Shown here: piece by piece, positions 27,775 through 37,400 of the stretch
Position numbering within the stretch: position 1 is the first letter of the stretch
Layout of the letters: each line of letters opens with the position of its first letter
Notes under the pieces: generated by a model
What the model was told of the DNA's origin: nothing
Databases searched by the model: none
What the model saw: the letters and a program-made list of their open reading frames with translations, nothing else
From: Pirellulales bacterium
GTDB taxonomy: Bacteria; Planctomycetota; Planctomycetia; Pirellulales; JAICIG01
Direction: 5' to 3'
NCBI GenBank assembly: GCA_035533075.1
Contig: DATLUO010000234.1
Coordinates: forward strand, 1 to 54,976
Length of the DNA stretch: 54,976 nucleotides
Made by a program: the position numbers and the translations under genes

Positions 27775-28105
27775 ATGCGTTTCCTCGACCGTTTCAACGT
27801 GATCCTGCTCGACCTACACGAACTCGGATATGTCCCGAACGCCTACGCCAAATGCCTGCGGCGTCTGGCCACGACACATCGACTCGGACTGGTAACGAAC
27901 ATCTGGAGCAAGAAGGATCGCTGGGTGGACGAGTTGAACGCCGTTCGGAGTCGGCAAGGATGAAGTCGTGCTGCTCGGAGACAACATCGTGTGCGACATC
28001 GAGGGAGGGAAAGCGGCAGGGCGATCAACGGTCTGGATCAATGCCGCCGCTCCGGGCTCCCCGGCAGCAGATTATGTCGTTTCAGACCTGCTCGACCTTG
28101 AGTGA
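27775..28105 (+). pseudogene. HAD-family hydrolase remnant, internally deleted and frameshifted
   Basis: Frame 1 from 27775 gives a HAD-like start (NVILLDLHELGYVPN, then RLGLVTNIWSKKDRW) that stops at 27961. Frame 2 from about 27956 gives the C-terminal HAD motif (KDEVVLLGDNIVCDIEGG) to the stop at 28103-28105. The segment normally between them, roughly 35-40 residues, is missing. The nucleophile motif reads DLHEL rather than DxDxT/V. This is a deletion plus frameshift. Confidence 0.7.
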
Positions 28106-28243
28106 AAAAACACATGTCAACGAGGTCGATGCCACCTCGGCAGGATATCGCGGGTTGTCGGCAGCACTCGCTTGTGTGCAGCGGCAGCCGGCCGATAATA
28201 CTGGGTGCTTGCCTGGAACAGATTCCCAGAAGGAGTTCACCCG

Positions 28244-29695
28244 ATGAAGACACCTCTCTTGATTTCACTGCTGTTGACGTTGCCGTCCCTGGCAACGGCT
28301 TTCGCCGAACCGGCCAAGTCAGATGCGCCGCGGAAGATGAACGTGCTGTTCCTGATCGCGGACGATTTGAACTGTGATCTGCACTGCTATGGTCATCCCC
28401 ACGTCAAGTCGCCGAACATCGATCGGTTGGCGGCGCGTGGCGTGCGGTTCGAGCACGCCTATTGTCAGTTTCCGTTGTGCAGCCCCAGCCGCAGCTCGTT
28501 TTTGACGGGCCGGCGGCCGAATGCCACCCACATTCACACCAATCCCCGCGCCGCGCAGTTCTCCACCGACTATCGCCCCACGCCACACTTCCGCGAGTTC
28601 ATTCCCGACACGCTGACCATGCCGCAGTTGTTCCGGCGGCACGGTTATACAGCGGCGCGGGTCGGTAAGCTCTTCCACTACGGCGTGCCGGGGCAAATCG
28701 GCACCAGCGGCCTGGACGATCCGGAGTCGTGGGACTTTGTCGTGAACCCCGCCGGCCGCGACAAGGCCGAGGAGAACAAGATTTTCACGCTCACGCCGCA
28801 CAGCTACGGCGGAACGTTGAGTTGGCTGGCTGCCGAAGGGGCTGACCCGGAGCAGACCGACGGACTGGGTGCCACGGCCGCCGTCAGCCTGTTGGAAGAA
28901 TACAAGGACCGGCCGTTCTTTTTGGCGGTGGGCTTCTATCGCCCGCACACTCCCTACGTCGCGCCGAAACGCTACTTCGACGAATATGACGTGAATGAGA
29001 TCGGGCTGCCGGCCCTGTCGCACGCCGATCGCGAGCGAATGCCGGCTGCCGCTTACGCCAGCGCCAAACAAGAACAAGCGGCGATGAGCGACGACTTGCG
29101 GCGCGAGGCGATCCGCGCCTACTGGGCGTCGATCACCTTTATGGACGCCCAGTTGGGCCGCGTGCTCGACGCTTTGGACCGCTTGGAGTTGACCGACAAC
29201 ACGATCGTCGTGATGACGAGCGACCACGGCTATCACATGTACCAGCACGGGCTGTGGCAGAAGATGAGCTTATTCGAGAATTCGGCGCACGTGCCGCTGA
29301 TCGTCTCGCTGCCCGGCGCCGCCGGGCGGGGGAAATCGAACGCCGGGCCGGTGGAATTGGTCGATATCTATCCAACACTCGCCGACCTTTGCGGGCTGCC
29401 CGCGCCCGACTACCTCGATGGCACGAGCTTGCGGCCGGCGCTCAACGGTCCCTCAAAGTCGGTCAAAGAGGCCGCCTTCACGCAAGTGCGACGCGGCGAT
29501 TTCGATGGTTACAGCATCCGCACCTCGCGTTGGCGTTACACGCTTTGGGACGAGGGCCGCAAAGGAGAACAGCTTTATGACATGCAGTCCGACCCCGGCG
29601 AGATGACGAACCTCGCCGCCCACCCGGCGCAGACTCAGACGGTGGCCACGCTAAAGGCGCAATTGCAGAACTATGCGAAGCGCGGCGGTAAATAG
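28244..29695 (+). CDS. Cys-type sulfatase, iduronate-2-sulfatase-like
   Basis: A 483-residue protein from the ATG at 28244, 8 nt after AAGGAG, with a signal peptide ending near AFA (residues 19-21). The metal-binding Asp pair is in LIADDLN (40-41). The catalytic motif CSPSR (79-83) fits the CxPxR consensus, in which Cys is converted to formylglycine. Later motifs are TSDHGYHMYQHGLWQK and LYDMQSDPGEMTNLA. It probably hydrolyses sulfated polysaccharides in the periplasm or outside. The adjacent FGE-fold protein lacks catalytic Cys, so maturation must come from elsewhere. Confidence 0.9.
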   Translation: MKTPLLISLLLTLPSLATAFAEPAKSDAPRKMNVLFLIADDLNCDLHCYGHPHVKSPNIDRLAARGVRFEHAYCQFPLCSPSRSSFLTGRRPNATHIHTNPRAAQFSTDYRPTPHFREFIPDTLTMPQLFRRHGYTAARVGKLFHYGVPGQIGTSGLDDPESWDFVVNPAGRDKAEENKIFTLTPHSYGGTLSWLAAEGADPEQTDGLGATAAVSLLEEYKDRPFFLAVGFYRPHTPYVAPKRYFDEYDVNEIGLPALSHADRERMPAAAYASAKQEQAAMSDDLRREAIRAYWASITFMDAQLGRVLDALDRLELTDNTIVVMTSDHGYHMYQHGLWQKMSLFENSAHVPLIVSLPGAAGRGKSNAGPVELVDIYPTLADLCGLPAPDYLDGTSLRPALNGPSKSVKEAAFTQVRRGDFDGYSIRTSRWRYTLWDEGRKGEQLYDMQSDPGEMTNLAAHPAQTQTVATLKAQLQNYAKRGGK

Positions 29696-29805
29696 AGATC
29701 GCCCCGCTTCTCCGCCTCGCCCCGCGGCACGTAGGTCCAGCCGATCTCCTGTGCGTAGGCCAGGATGCGGGCCCGCACGGTCTTGTGCTCACTTGGCGCG
29801 GGCAT
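29671..29805 (-). pseudogene. hsdR: N-terminal remnant of a type I restriction enzyme R subunit (HsdR)
   Basis: The minus strand from the ATG at 29805 encodes about 34 residues (PSEHKTVRARILAYAQEIGW, then EAEKR) that match the N-terminus typical of HsdR. It then diverges and stops at 29671-29673, inside the tail of the sulfatase gene. Full HsdR proteins are about 1000 residues, so only the first few per cent remain. Recognition is from memory. Confidence 0.5.
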
Positions 29806-29810
29806 GTCCC

Positions 29811-29851
29811 ACCGCACGGCCCGGATTGCCGGCCCTTCGGCAGTCGGACGA
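29811..29851. repeat. 41-bp dispersed direct repeat, copy 1
   Basis: The 41 bp at 29811-29851 recur at 32383-32423 in the same orientation with two mismatches. This copy lies next to the HsdR remnant. Confidence 0.9.
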
Positions 29852-29875
29852 AAGTGGGGTGTCTGGAACTCCGCC

Positions 29876-31957
<2,082 letters not shown>

Positions 31958-32009
31958 TTAAGAGTTTACGTCCGGGTCGGCGTGCTTGCAAGATGCTCAT
32001 GGACTGCGA

Positions 32010-32094
32010 GTGAGCCGAAATGCTGTCGCTGGCGCATTCGTCAGCCGATGGCGAGTTCGCTAGAGCGAAGGCCCTGAAAGCAAGATCGGCCCGA
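32010..32094. repeat. 85-bp direct repeat A, copy 1
   Basis: It matches 34000-34085 over about 85 bp in the same orientation, at roughly 80-85 per cent identity by eye. The two copies flank the Rpn nuclease gene at a distance of 1990 bp. Confidence 0.8.
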
Positions 32095-32382
32095 ATGACT
32101 CGCACGCTCTCTTTCCCTCCGCGCCCCGCACGCGGGCACCCCGGGTTGGGGTGAGGGCCTTGGCGCCGCTTTCGATTCGATTCCCGACAACCGCACGGTG
32201 AGACCCGGTGAAACCATCGCCCGCAACAGCTCACCGCGTCGGCACAAAACCGCGGTTCGATGCGCGTGCCGCCCGCGCAGCAATGAGCACCTGCGCGGCA
32301 GCGGCCGGCAGCGCCTGCATTTTCGTCGCGCACCGCGCCGAGCCAGCCTATCAAGCATCGCGGGCGAGAAAGGCGGCCGCCG

Positions 32383-32423
32383 ACCGCACGGCCCGGATTG
32401 CCGGCTCTTCGGCAGTCCGACGA
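32383..32423. repeat. 41-bp dispersed direct repeat, copy 2
   Basis: Second copy of the 29811-29851 repeat, with two mismatches in 41 bp. Confidence 0.9.
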
Positions 32424-32452
32424 GCCGTCGGTGCGGGCGTAACTCTGATTGG

Positions 32453-32477
32453 AACGGCGCATCAGGGTGGGACGGTC
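32453..32477. repeat. 25-bp direct repeat B, copy 1
   Basis: It matches 33682-33706 with one mismatch in 25. The pair lies inside repeat pair A and closely flanks the Rpn nuclease gene. Confidence 0.9.
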
Positions 32478-32652
32478 TCGGCCACTGGGTCGGCGCTCGC
32501 GCTCGGTCCCACGTCCGCGCGCTCGACGATCCGGCCGTCGGGGAAATCGGCACGCCCCCGTCGTTTTTTCCGCGGAGGTTTTCGACGGCCAATTGCTTGG
32601 ACGCGTCGTGGCGACTAACATCGCAAACAACTTTTACCATGGAAAGCTCTTT

Positions 32653-33651
32653 ATGCCGGATTTCGACACCGCATGGAAGGAGGCCCTGGAGGCCCTATTC
32701 GAGCCATTCATGGCCTTCTTTTTCCCCCAGGCGCATCGCGACATTGACTGGACGCGCAAGGCCCTAATGCTTGACAAGGAGCTGGAGCGGATCGCGCCGG
32801 AATCGGAGCAAGGGCGGCGTGTGGTGGACAAGCTGGTCAAGGTCTGGCGGACCAACGGCCAAGACGAGTGGGTGTTGGTCCACATTGAGGTGCAGAGCCA
32901 GCAGGAAACGGAGTTCGCGAAACGAATGTTTGTCTATAACTACCGGCTTTTCGATCGCTATAATCGAAAGGTGGCCAGTTTCGCCATTTTGGGCGACGAG
33001 CGCCCGGCTTGGCGGCCGCAACGGTTTGGATACGAACTTTGGGGAACGAAGGTCGGCATCGAGTTCGCAACCGCGAAGTTGCTTGACTACGCGGCTGATG
33101 AAGCGGCCCTGGAAGCCAATCCAAATCCATTCGCGGTGCTGGTGCTGGCGCATTTGAAGGCACTGGCGACGGCTCATGACGACGAGGCACGGCGAGTATC
33201 GGAGGTGCGGCTGGTCAGGGGGCTTTACGAGCGGGGGTTCAGCGCCGATCAGATCCGACAGTTGTACCACCTGATCGACAGAATGATGAGGCTGCCGGAG
33301 CCGCTGGCGGACCTCGCCTGGAGAGAGATACGTGACTTTGAAAGGGAGAAAAGCATGCCATTTATAACCGGAGCGGAGCGTGTCGAACGCGAGGAAGGGC
33401 TGGAGGAAGGGTTGGCGAAGGGGTTGGCGAAGGGGTTGGCGAAGGGGTTGGCGAAGGGGCTCGCGCAGGCGCGGGAAGACATCCTGACGGGCATCGAGGA
33501 ATTGCTCGACGTCCGATTTGGTCCAGCCGGCCTGGCGCTGCTCGCTGAGATTCGGCCGATCGAAGATCTCGACCTCCTGCGGAAAATCCTCCACAGCATC
33601 AAGCCAGCGGATAGTCCGGAAGCCTTGCGCCGGCTCTGGTCAAAAGCCTGA
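32653..33651 (+). CDS. Rpn-family (PD-(D/E)XK-like) nuclease/putative transposase with DUF4351-like tail
   Basis: 332 residues from the ATG at 32653, after GGAAAG. The N-terminal 200 residues resemble the Rpn/YhgA-like family: a DKLVKVW strand with Asp59, then VHIEVQSQ with Glu79 and Gln81 as the nuclease core, then RMFVYNYRLFDRY. Residues about 250-270 are a Lys/Gly-rich linker of four GLAK units, encoded by four perfect 12-bp repeats. A helical C-terminal domain follows (RPIEDLDLLRKIL). Family members promote recombination or come from mobile genes. Flanked by two nested pairs of direct repeats. Confidence 0.8.
   Translation: MPDFDTAWKEALEALFEPFMAFFFPQAHRDIDWTRKALMLDKELERIAPESEQGRRVVDKLVKVWRTNGQDEWVLVHIEVQSQQETEFAKRMFVYNYRLFDRYNRKVASFAILGDERPAWRPQRFGYELWGTKVGIEFATAKLLDYAADEAALEANPNPFAVLVLAHLKALATAHDDEARRVSEVRLVRGLYERGFSADQIRQLYHLIDRMMRLPEPLADLAWREIRDFEREKSMPFITGAERVEREEGLEEGLAKGLAKGLAKGLAKGLAQAREDILTGIEELLDVRFGPAGLALLAEIRPIEDLDLLRKILHSIKPADSPEALRRLWSKA
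33409..33456 (+). repeat. Four perfect 12-bp tandem repeats within a coding region
   Basis: Units 33409-33420, 33421-33432, 33433-33444 and 33445-33456 are identical (GGGTTGGCGAAG), each encoding GLAK. Because 12 is a multiple of three, unit gain or loss keeps the frame. Confidence 0.95.
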
Positions 33652-33681
33652 CGTGGCTCGCGGTATCCAGCCACCGTTCAC

Positions 33682-33706
33682 AACGGCGCATCATGGTGGG
33701 ACGGTC
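33682..33706. repeat. 25-bp direct repeat B, copy 2
   Basis: Second copy of 32453-32477, starting 30 bp after the Rpn gene stop codon; one mismatch in 25. Confidence 0.9.
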
Positions 33707-33999
33707 GCAAGAAAACTTCCGTGTTCGCCGGCCGCCAGGCCGGCCGAGCGGCCGCTCGTAGGGCAGACGTGACCAATCTATGGGCCCGATGATGGCGGGC
33801 CAGCATGAGACATTGGCCGCCAAAGTTTTTCAGCGACGGCTCGGCCATCTATCTGGCAAGCCATTCGACGAGATCCGCGATTTACTGCGATCCGTCTTCA
33901 CCTAGCGAGCGATCTCACCGTTTTCCAAGGATCGCCAATGATTAAGACGACGGAACAAGCCACCCGCCTTTGCAGCGACCGCCAATAGGTGAACTCCGG

Positions 34000-34085
34000 G
34001 TGAGCCGCAATGCTGCCGCTGGTGCCTTCGTCAGCCGAAGGCGAGTTCGGCGAAGCCAAGACCCTGAAACCGAAATCGGCCCGAA
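34000..34085. repeat. 85-bp direct repeat A, copy 2
   Basis: Second copy of 32010-32094. The match includes long identical runs such as TGAGCCG, TTCGTCAGCCGA and GATCGGCCCGAA-like ends. Confidence 0.8.
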
Positions 34086-34121
34086 CAACGCGGCGGTGGC
34101 CGGTGGTCGCGTGCTTGTATC

Positions 34122-34425
34122 ATGGCGTTGCGTCGGACCGCGGGCAGGATCCATCCCGATTCGGCAGGAATGGGGCGGCGCAAGGCGGCATCGTCCGGCG
34201 CCACGGGCGGCGCGGGGGTTTCGCTGTAGTTATAGGTGCCGAAGCCGGCCGCGTCCTAAGCGCGGTCGAGCACGCTTTGCAAGTCGAGATGCGCGTCGGG
34301 ATCGAGCGCGGCAACGGGCGCTCGCACCACCGGCAACCGCTCGCGCAAAGCGAGCGGCCAAAATCCGACGTTCGGGCGGTCTTCGTAGCGGCTCACCAGC
34401 GCATCGTAGTCGCAGGGATGCCAGT
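34122..34425 (-). pseudogene. DUF4058-family C-terminal remnant with in-frame stop
   Basis: The minus strand encodes a segment that fits DUF4058 C-termini: CDYDALVSRYEDRPNVGFW, then LPVVRAPVAALDPDAHLDLQ, then DAAGFGTYNYS and DAALRRPIPAE. A TAG at 34256-34258 interrupts the frame between DRA and DAAGF. There is no start, and the N-terminal half is absent. The family assignment is from memory. Confidence 0.55.
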
Positions 34426-34515
34426 TTTGTCACCGCTACGACTGGGCTTGCCCCAGTCGAGCGCTGACTGGCAGGCTAGAACGGCGCCGCGAAGCTGCCC
34501 CCGCACCGCCTTCCG

Positions 34516-34563
34516 CATCCTGCGTCTCGTCCGCCGTCGACGCGGCGGACGAGACGCAGGATG
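34516..34563. repeat. Perfect 21-bp-stem inverted repeat
   Basis: Arms 34516-34536 and 34543-34563 pair perfectly around a 6-nt loop; the pairing continues outward with one mismatch (CTTCC/GGAAG). No gene end is adjacent, so it looks like a dispersed palindrome. Confidence 0.9.
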
Positions 34564-34980
34564 AGGAAGGCCGATTAAGAGTGGAAAGGATCTTGACGGC
34601 CGCCGTCTAGCCTGTCCGTCAGCGCCCCACCGGCACAAGGCCGGCGGTGGCGGAGCGGAACACATTCAACCATGATTCCTTGCAAAGCGAGTCGCCGGGG
34701 TTGAATGCGGCAGGATGAACTCCGAACGGCGCTTATGTGTTACTTTGTTCATTATTTACATACAAATAGCTGCAACAACCGGCTGGCCGTCGTGTCGGCC
34801 AATTTGGCAGCCCGACGGTTGACAGGGCAGGCGGCGCGGAGCGAGCCGACCAAGCTCTTTGAAAAGCAAAAATTGGTTGTGATCCGTAGTCGGTGGTCCG
34901 TGGCGAGTCGCCTGTTCGTGTAGAATGCCGGCAGAATGAAATACCTACATCTGCCGGCGTTGAGAGATGAGGGATGAGAG

Positions 34981-36015
34981 ATGAAGGTGACGGTGGAACA
35001 ACCTGAGGATGAAGAGCAGCTCGATGAGTTGCTGAGCCGGCCGAGCGAGCAGGTGATCGACGCATTGGGCCGGCTGCCGGGCGATGTGGTCGTGTGGGGT
35101 GCCTCGGGCAAGATGGGGCCGTCGCTGGCGCGAATGCTGAAGCGCGCGAGCGACGCCGCCGGCCTGCCGCGGCGAGTTTTCGGCGTGGCGCGGTTTACCG
35201 AGGGCGGTGAAGAAACGCTGGAGGCACAGGGCATCGAGACGATTCGTTGCGATCTGCTCGATGAGGACCAGGTGATGCGCTTGCCCGACGCGGAGAACGT
35301 GATCTTCATGGCCGGGCGGAAGTTCGGCTCGACGGGCGACGAAGGGCTGACTTGGGCCATGAACGCCTGGCTGCCCACGCTCGTCTGCCGCAGATATCGC
35401 CGCAGCCGGACCGTGGCCTTTTCGACGGGAAACATCTATGGCCTCGTGCCGGTCGAAGGGGGCGGATCTCGCGAGGTGGACGTTCCGCAGCCCGTCGGCG
35501 AGTATGCGATGAGTTGTCTGGCACGGGAACGGCTCTTCGGCTACTTCAGCCGCAAATATGGCACGCCCGTCGCCATCGTGCGGCTCAATTATGTTTGCGA
35601 CCTGCGCTATGGCGTGCTGGTCGATCTGGCGCAGAAGATCGTCGAGGAACAGCCGATCGATCTTGCGATGGGCTATTTCAACACGATCTGGCAGCGCGAC
35701 GCGAACGCCCTGGCACTGCTGGCACTGGCTCACGCCGCCACGCCGCCCTGGATCGTGAATGTCACCGGCGTCGAGACGCTTTCGGTCAGAGAGGTTTGTC
35801 AGCGATTGGCCAGACTGTTGGATAAGCCGGTGCGCTTCGTCGGCAGCGAATCGCCGACGGCCTTGCTGAGCGATGCGTCGCTGGCCGTCGAAGAATTCGG
35901 TCCCCCCGCGATGCCGGCCGAGCCATTGATCGAGCGGGTGGCAAATTGGGTCGGCCGCGGCGGCCGAACGCTTGATAAGCCGACGCATTTTGAATCCCGC
36001 AACGGAAAATACTAA
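34981..36015 (+). CDS. NAD(P)-dependent epimerase/dehydratase (extended SDR-like)
   Basis: A 344-residue protein. The Rossmann loop is GASGKMG at 40-46, followed by ENVIFMAGRKFGSTGDE and the family phrase SVREVCQRLARLLDKPVRF. The usual catalytic YxxxK is replaced by YAMSC near residue 178, so dehydrogenase chemistry is questionable. It lies 9 bp before a DHDPS-like gene on the same strand, suggesting a common pathway, perhaps sugar-acid or amino-sugar catabolism. A GAGATGAGGGATGAGAG stretch lies just before the start. Confidence 0.82.
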   Translation: MKVTVEQPEDEEQLDELLSRPSEQVIDALGRLPGDVVVWGASGKMGPSLARMLKRASDAAGLPRRVFGVARFTEGGEETLEAQGIETIRCDLLDEDQVMRLPDAENVIFMAGRKFGSTGDEGLTWAMNAWLPTLVCRRYRRSRTVAFSTGNIYGLVPVEGGGSREVDVPQPVGEYAMSCLARERLFGYFSRKYGTPVAIVRLNYVCDLRYGVLVDLAQKIVEEQPIDLAMGYFNTIWQRDANALALLALAHAATPPWIVNVTGVETLSVREVCQRLARLLDKPVRFVGSESPTALLSDASLAVEEFGPPAMPAEPLIERVANWVGRGGRTLDKPTHFESRNGKY

Positions 36016-36024
36016 GCTAGGCGA

Positions 36025-37080
36025 ATGACCATGAATCTCAATCCAGACATCCGGCGCGTCCTGCAACAAGGCGTCGTCGTTCCGGCTTGTCCGTTGGCGT
36101 TGGACGCCGGGCGAAAATGGGACGAGCACCGGCAACGGGCGCTGCTGCGCTACTACCTTGACGCCGGCGCCGGCGGCATCGCCATCGGCGTACACACGAC
36201 TCAGTTCGCCATTCGAGAGCCGCGGCACGATCTCTATCGCCCGCTGCTGCGGTTCGCCGCGGCGGAAATGGCCAAGTGCGACCGCCCTGTGGTGCGGGTG
36301 GCCGGCGTGTGCGGCGGGACGGAACAGGCGCTGCTGGAAGCCGGCTTCGCCCGTGAGTGCGGCTATCATGCGGGTTTGCTCAATCTCGCGGCGCTGGCGG
36401 CGGCCAGTGAGGACGAGCTGATCGATCATTGCCGGCGCGTGGCGGAAGTGCTGCCGGTGTTCGGGTTTTATCTGAACCCGGCCATCGGCGGCCGTTTGCT
36501 GCCGTATTCTTTCTGGCGGCGGTTCGCCGAGATCGACGCCGTCGTGGCCATTAAGATCGCGCCGTTCAACCGTTATCAGACGCTCGACGTGGTCCGCGCG
36601 GTCGTGGAGGCGGGCCGCGACGACATCGCTCTTTATACCGGCAACGACGACAACATCGTGGCCGACCTGATTACGCCGTTTCGCTTCGAACGCGACGGTC
36701 GCCGCGTCGAACGGCGCATCGTCGGCGGCTTGCTCGGGCAATGGGCGGTGGGCACGCGGGCCGCGGTCGAACTGCTCGACGAATGCCATCGCGCCGCGGC
36801 CGGCGTTTCGGCGTCGAGCAAACTGCTGGCAGACAATGTCGCGGTGACCGATATCAACGCCGCGCTGTTCGATGCCGCCAACGATTTCGCCGGCTGCATT
36901 CCCGGCATTCACGAAGTCCTGCGCCGTCAAGCCTTGCTGGCGGGCATCGACTGTCTCGACCCGCGCCAAACCCTCAGTCCCGGCCAGGCTGAAGAAATCG
37001 ATCGCGTGATGCGGGCATATTCCCATTGGTTCGACGGCGATTTCGTGCGCGAGAACCTTGCCAGGTGGCTGCACGAGTAG
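36025..37080 (+). CDS. DapA/N-acetylneuraminate-lyase superfamily aldolase
   Basis: A 351-residue TIM-barrel protein. It has a Schiff-base Lys at about 177 in AVVAIKIAPF, a Tyr at about 149 in FGFYLNP, and GGIAIGVHTTQF in place of the GTTGES loop. It therefore retains class I aldolase chemistry but differs from the true dapA at 19876 in the substrate loop. It is probably a retro-aldolase or aldolase acting on a keto-acid product of the SDR encoded 9 bp upstream. ATG at 36025 or 36031 are equally possible. Confidence 0.82.
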   Translation: MTMNLNPDIRRVLQQGVVVPACPLALDAGRKWDEHRQRALLRYYLDAGAGGIAIGVHTTQFAIREPRHDLYRPLLRFAAAEMAKCDRPVVRVAGVCGGTEQALLEAGFARECGYHAGLLNLAALAAASEDELIDHCRRVAEVLPVFGFYLNPAIGGRLLPYSFWRRFAEIDAVVAIKIAPFNRYQTLDVVRAVVEAGRDDIALYTGNDDNIVADLITPFRFERDGRRVERRIVGGLLGQWAVGTRAAVELLDECHRAAAGVSASSKLLADNVAVTDINAALFDAANDFAGCIPGIHEVLRRQALLAGIDCLDPRQTLSPGQAEEIDRVMRAYSHWFDGDFVRENLARWLHE

Positions 37081-37142
37081 CATCAAACGCCTTTCGCAAA
37101 GCCGTTCATGAAACGGCTTGCGAAAGGCACTTTGTTAATTAG

Positions 37143-37229
37143 CGGAGAGGACAGGATTCGAACCTGCGGACCAGTTTCCCGGTCACGGGTTTAGCAAACC
37201 CGCGCTTTAGACCACTCAGCCACCTCTCC
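37143..37229 (-). tRNA. tRNA-Ser (anticodon GCT)
   Basis: The minus strand folds as an 87-nt class II tRNA. The acceptor is GGAGAGG paired with CCTCTCC. The anticodon loop TTGCTAA is closed by CGGGT/ACCCG-type pairing. The variable arm is long (CCGGGAAACTGG region), as in serine tRNAs, and the T arm is complete (GCAGGTTCGAATCCTGT). The 3' CCA is not encoded. Confidence 0.93.
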
Positions 37230-37400
37230 TGGAGCGATGCCCCGATCAAAGCGATTCTATGCATTAAGTCTAGTCCTGCAAGTGGTTGTCGCCGGCGGCA
37301 GGACCGTGAAACACGACGCCCGTCGCCAGTAGCCACCTTCCGTGCGGCACGCCCTCCGTTTTTAGAGTATACATGCTGAATGACTTGCGAGCCGTTCCCG

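Larger units (their letters stand above)
33652..34980. other. Degraded 1.3-kb region with repeats and pseudogene fragments
   Basis: No intact gene is supported. It contains repeat copies at 33682-33706 and 34000-34085, a decayed DUF4058-like fragment (about 34122-34425) and a perfect palindrome at 34516-34563. A 38-codon frame at 33789-33905 has no recognisable family and is left uncalled. Confidence 0.6.

Noticed and set aside
33789-33905. 38-codon open frame after the Rpn gene
   Set aside because: Too short, no family, no ribosome site; it could be a remnant but nothing supports that.
34705-34923. 72-codon open frame before the SDR gene
   Set aside because: No recognisable domain and no ribosome site; its sequence looks like decayed intergenic DNA.
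34945-37086. 713-codon minus-strand open frame opposite the SDR and aldolase genes
   Set aside because: Both plus-strand genes have clear family motifs; this frame has none.
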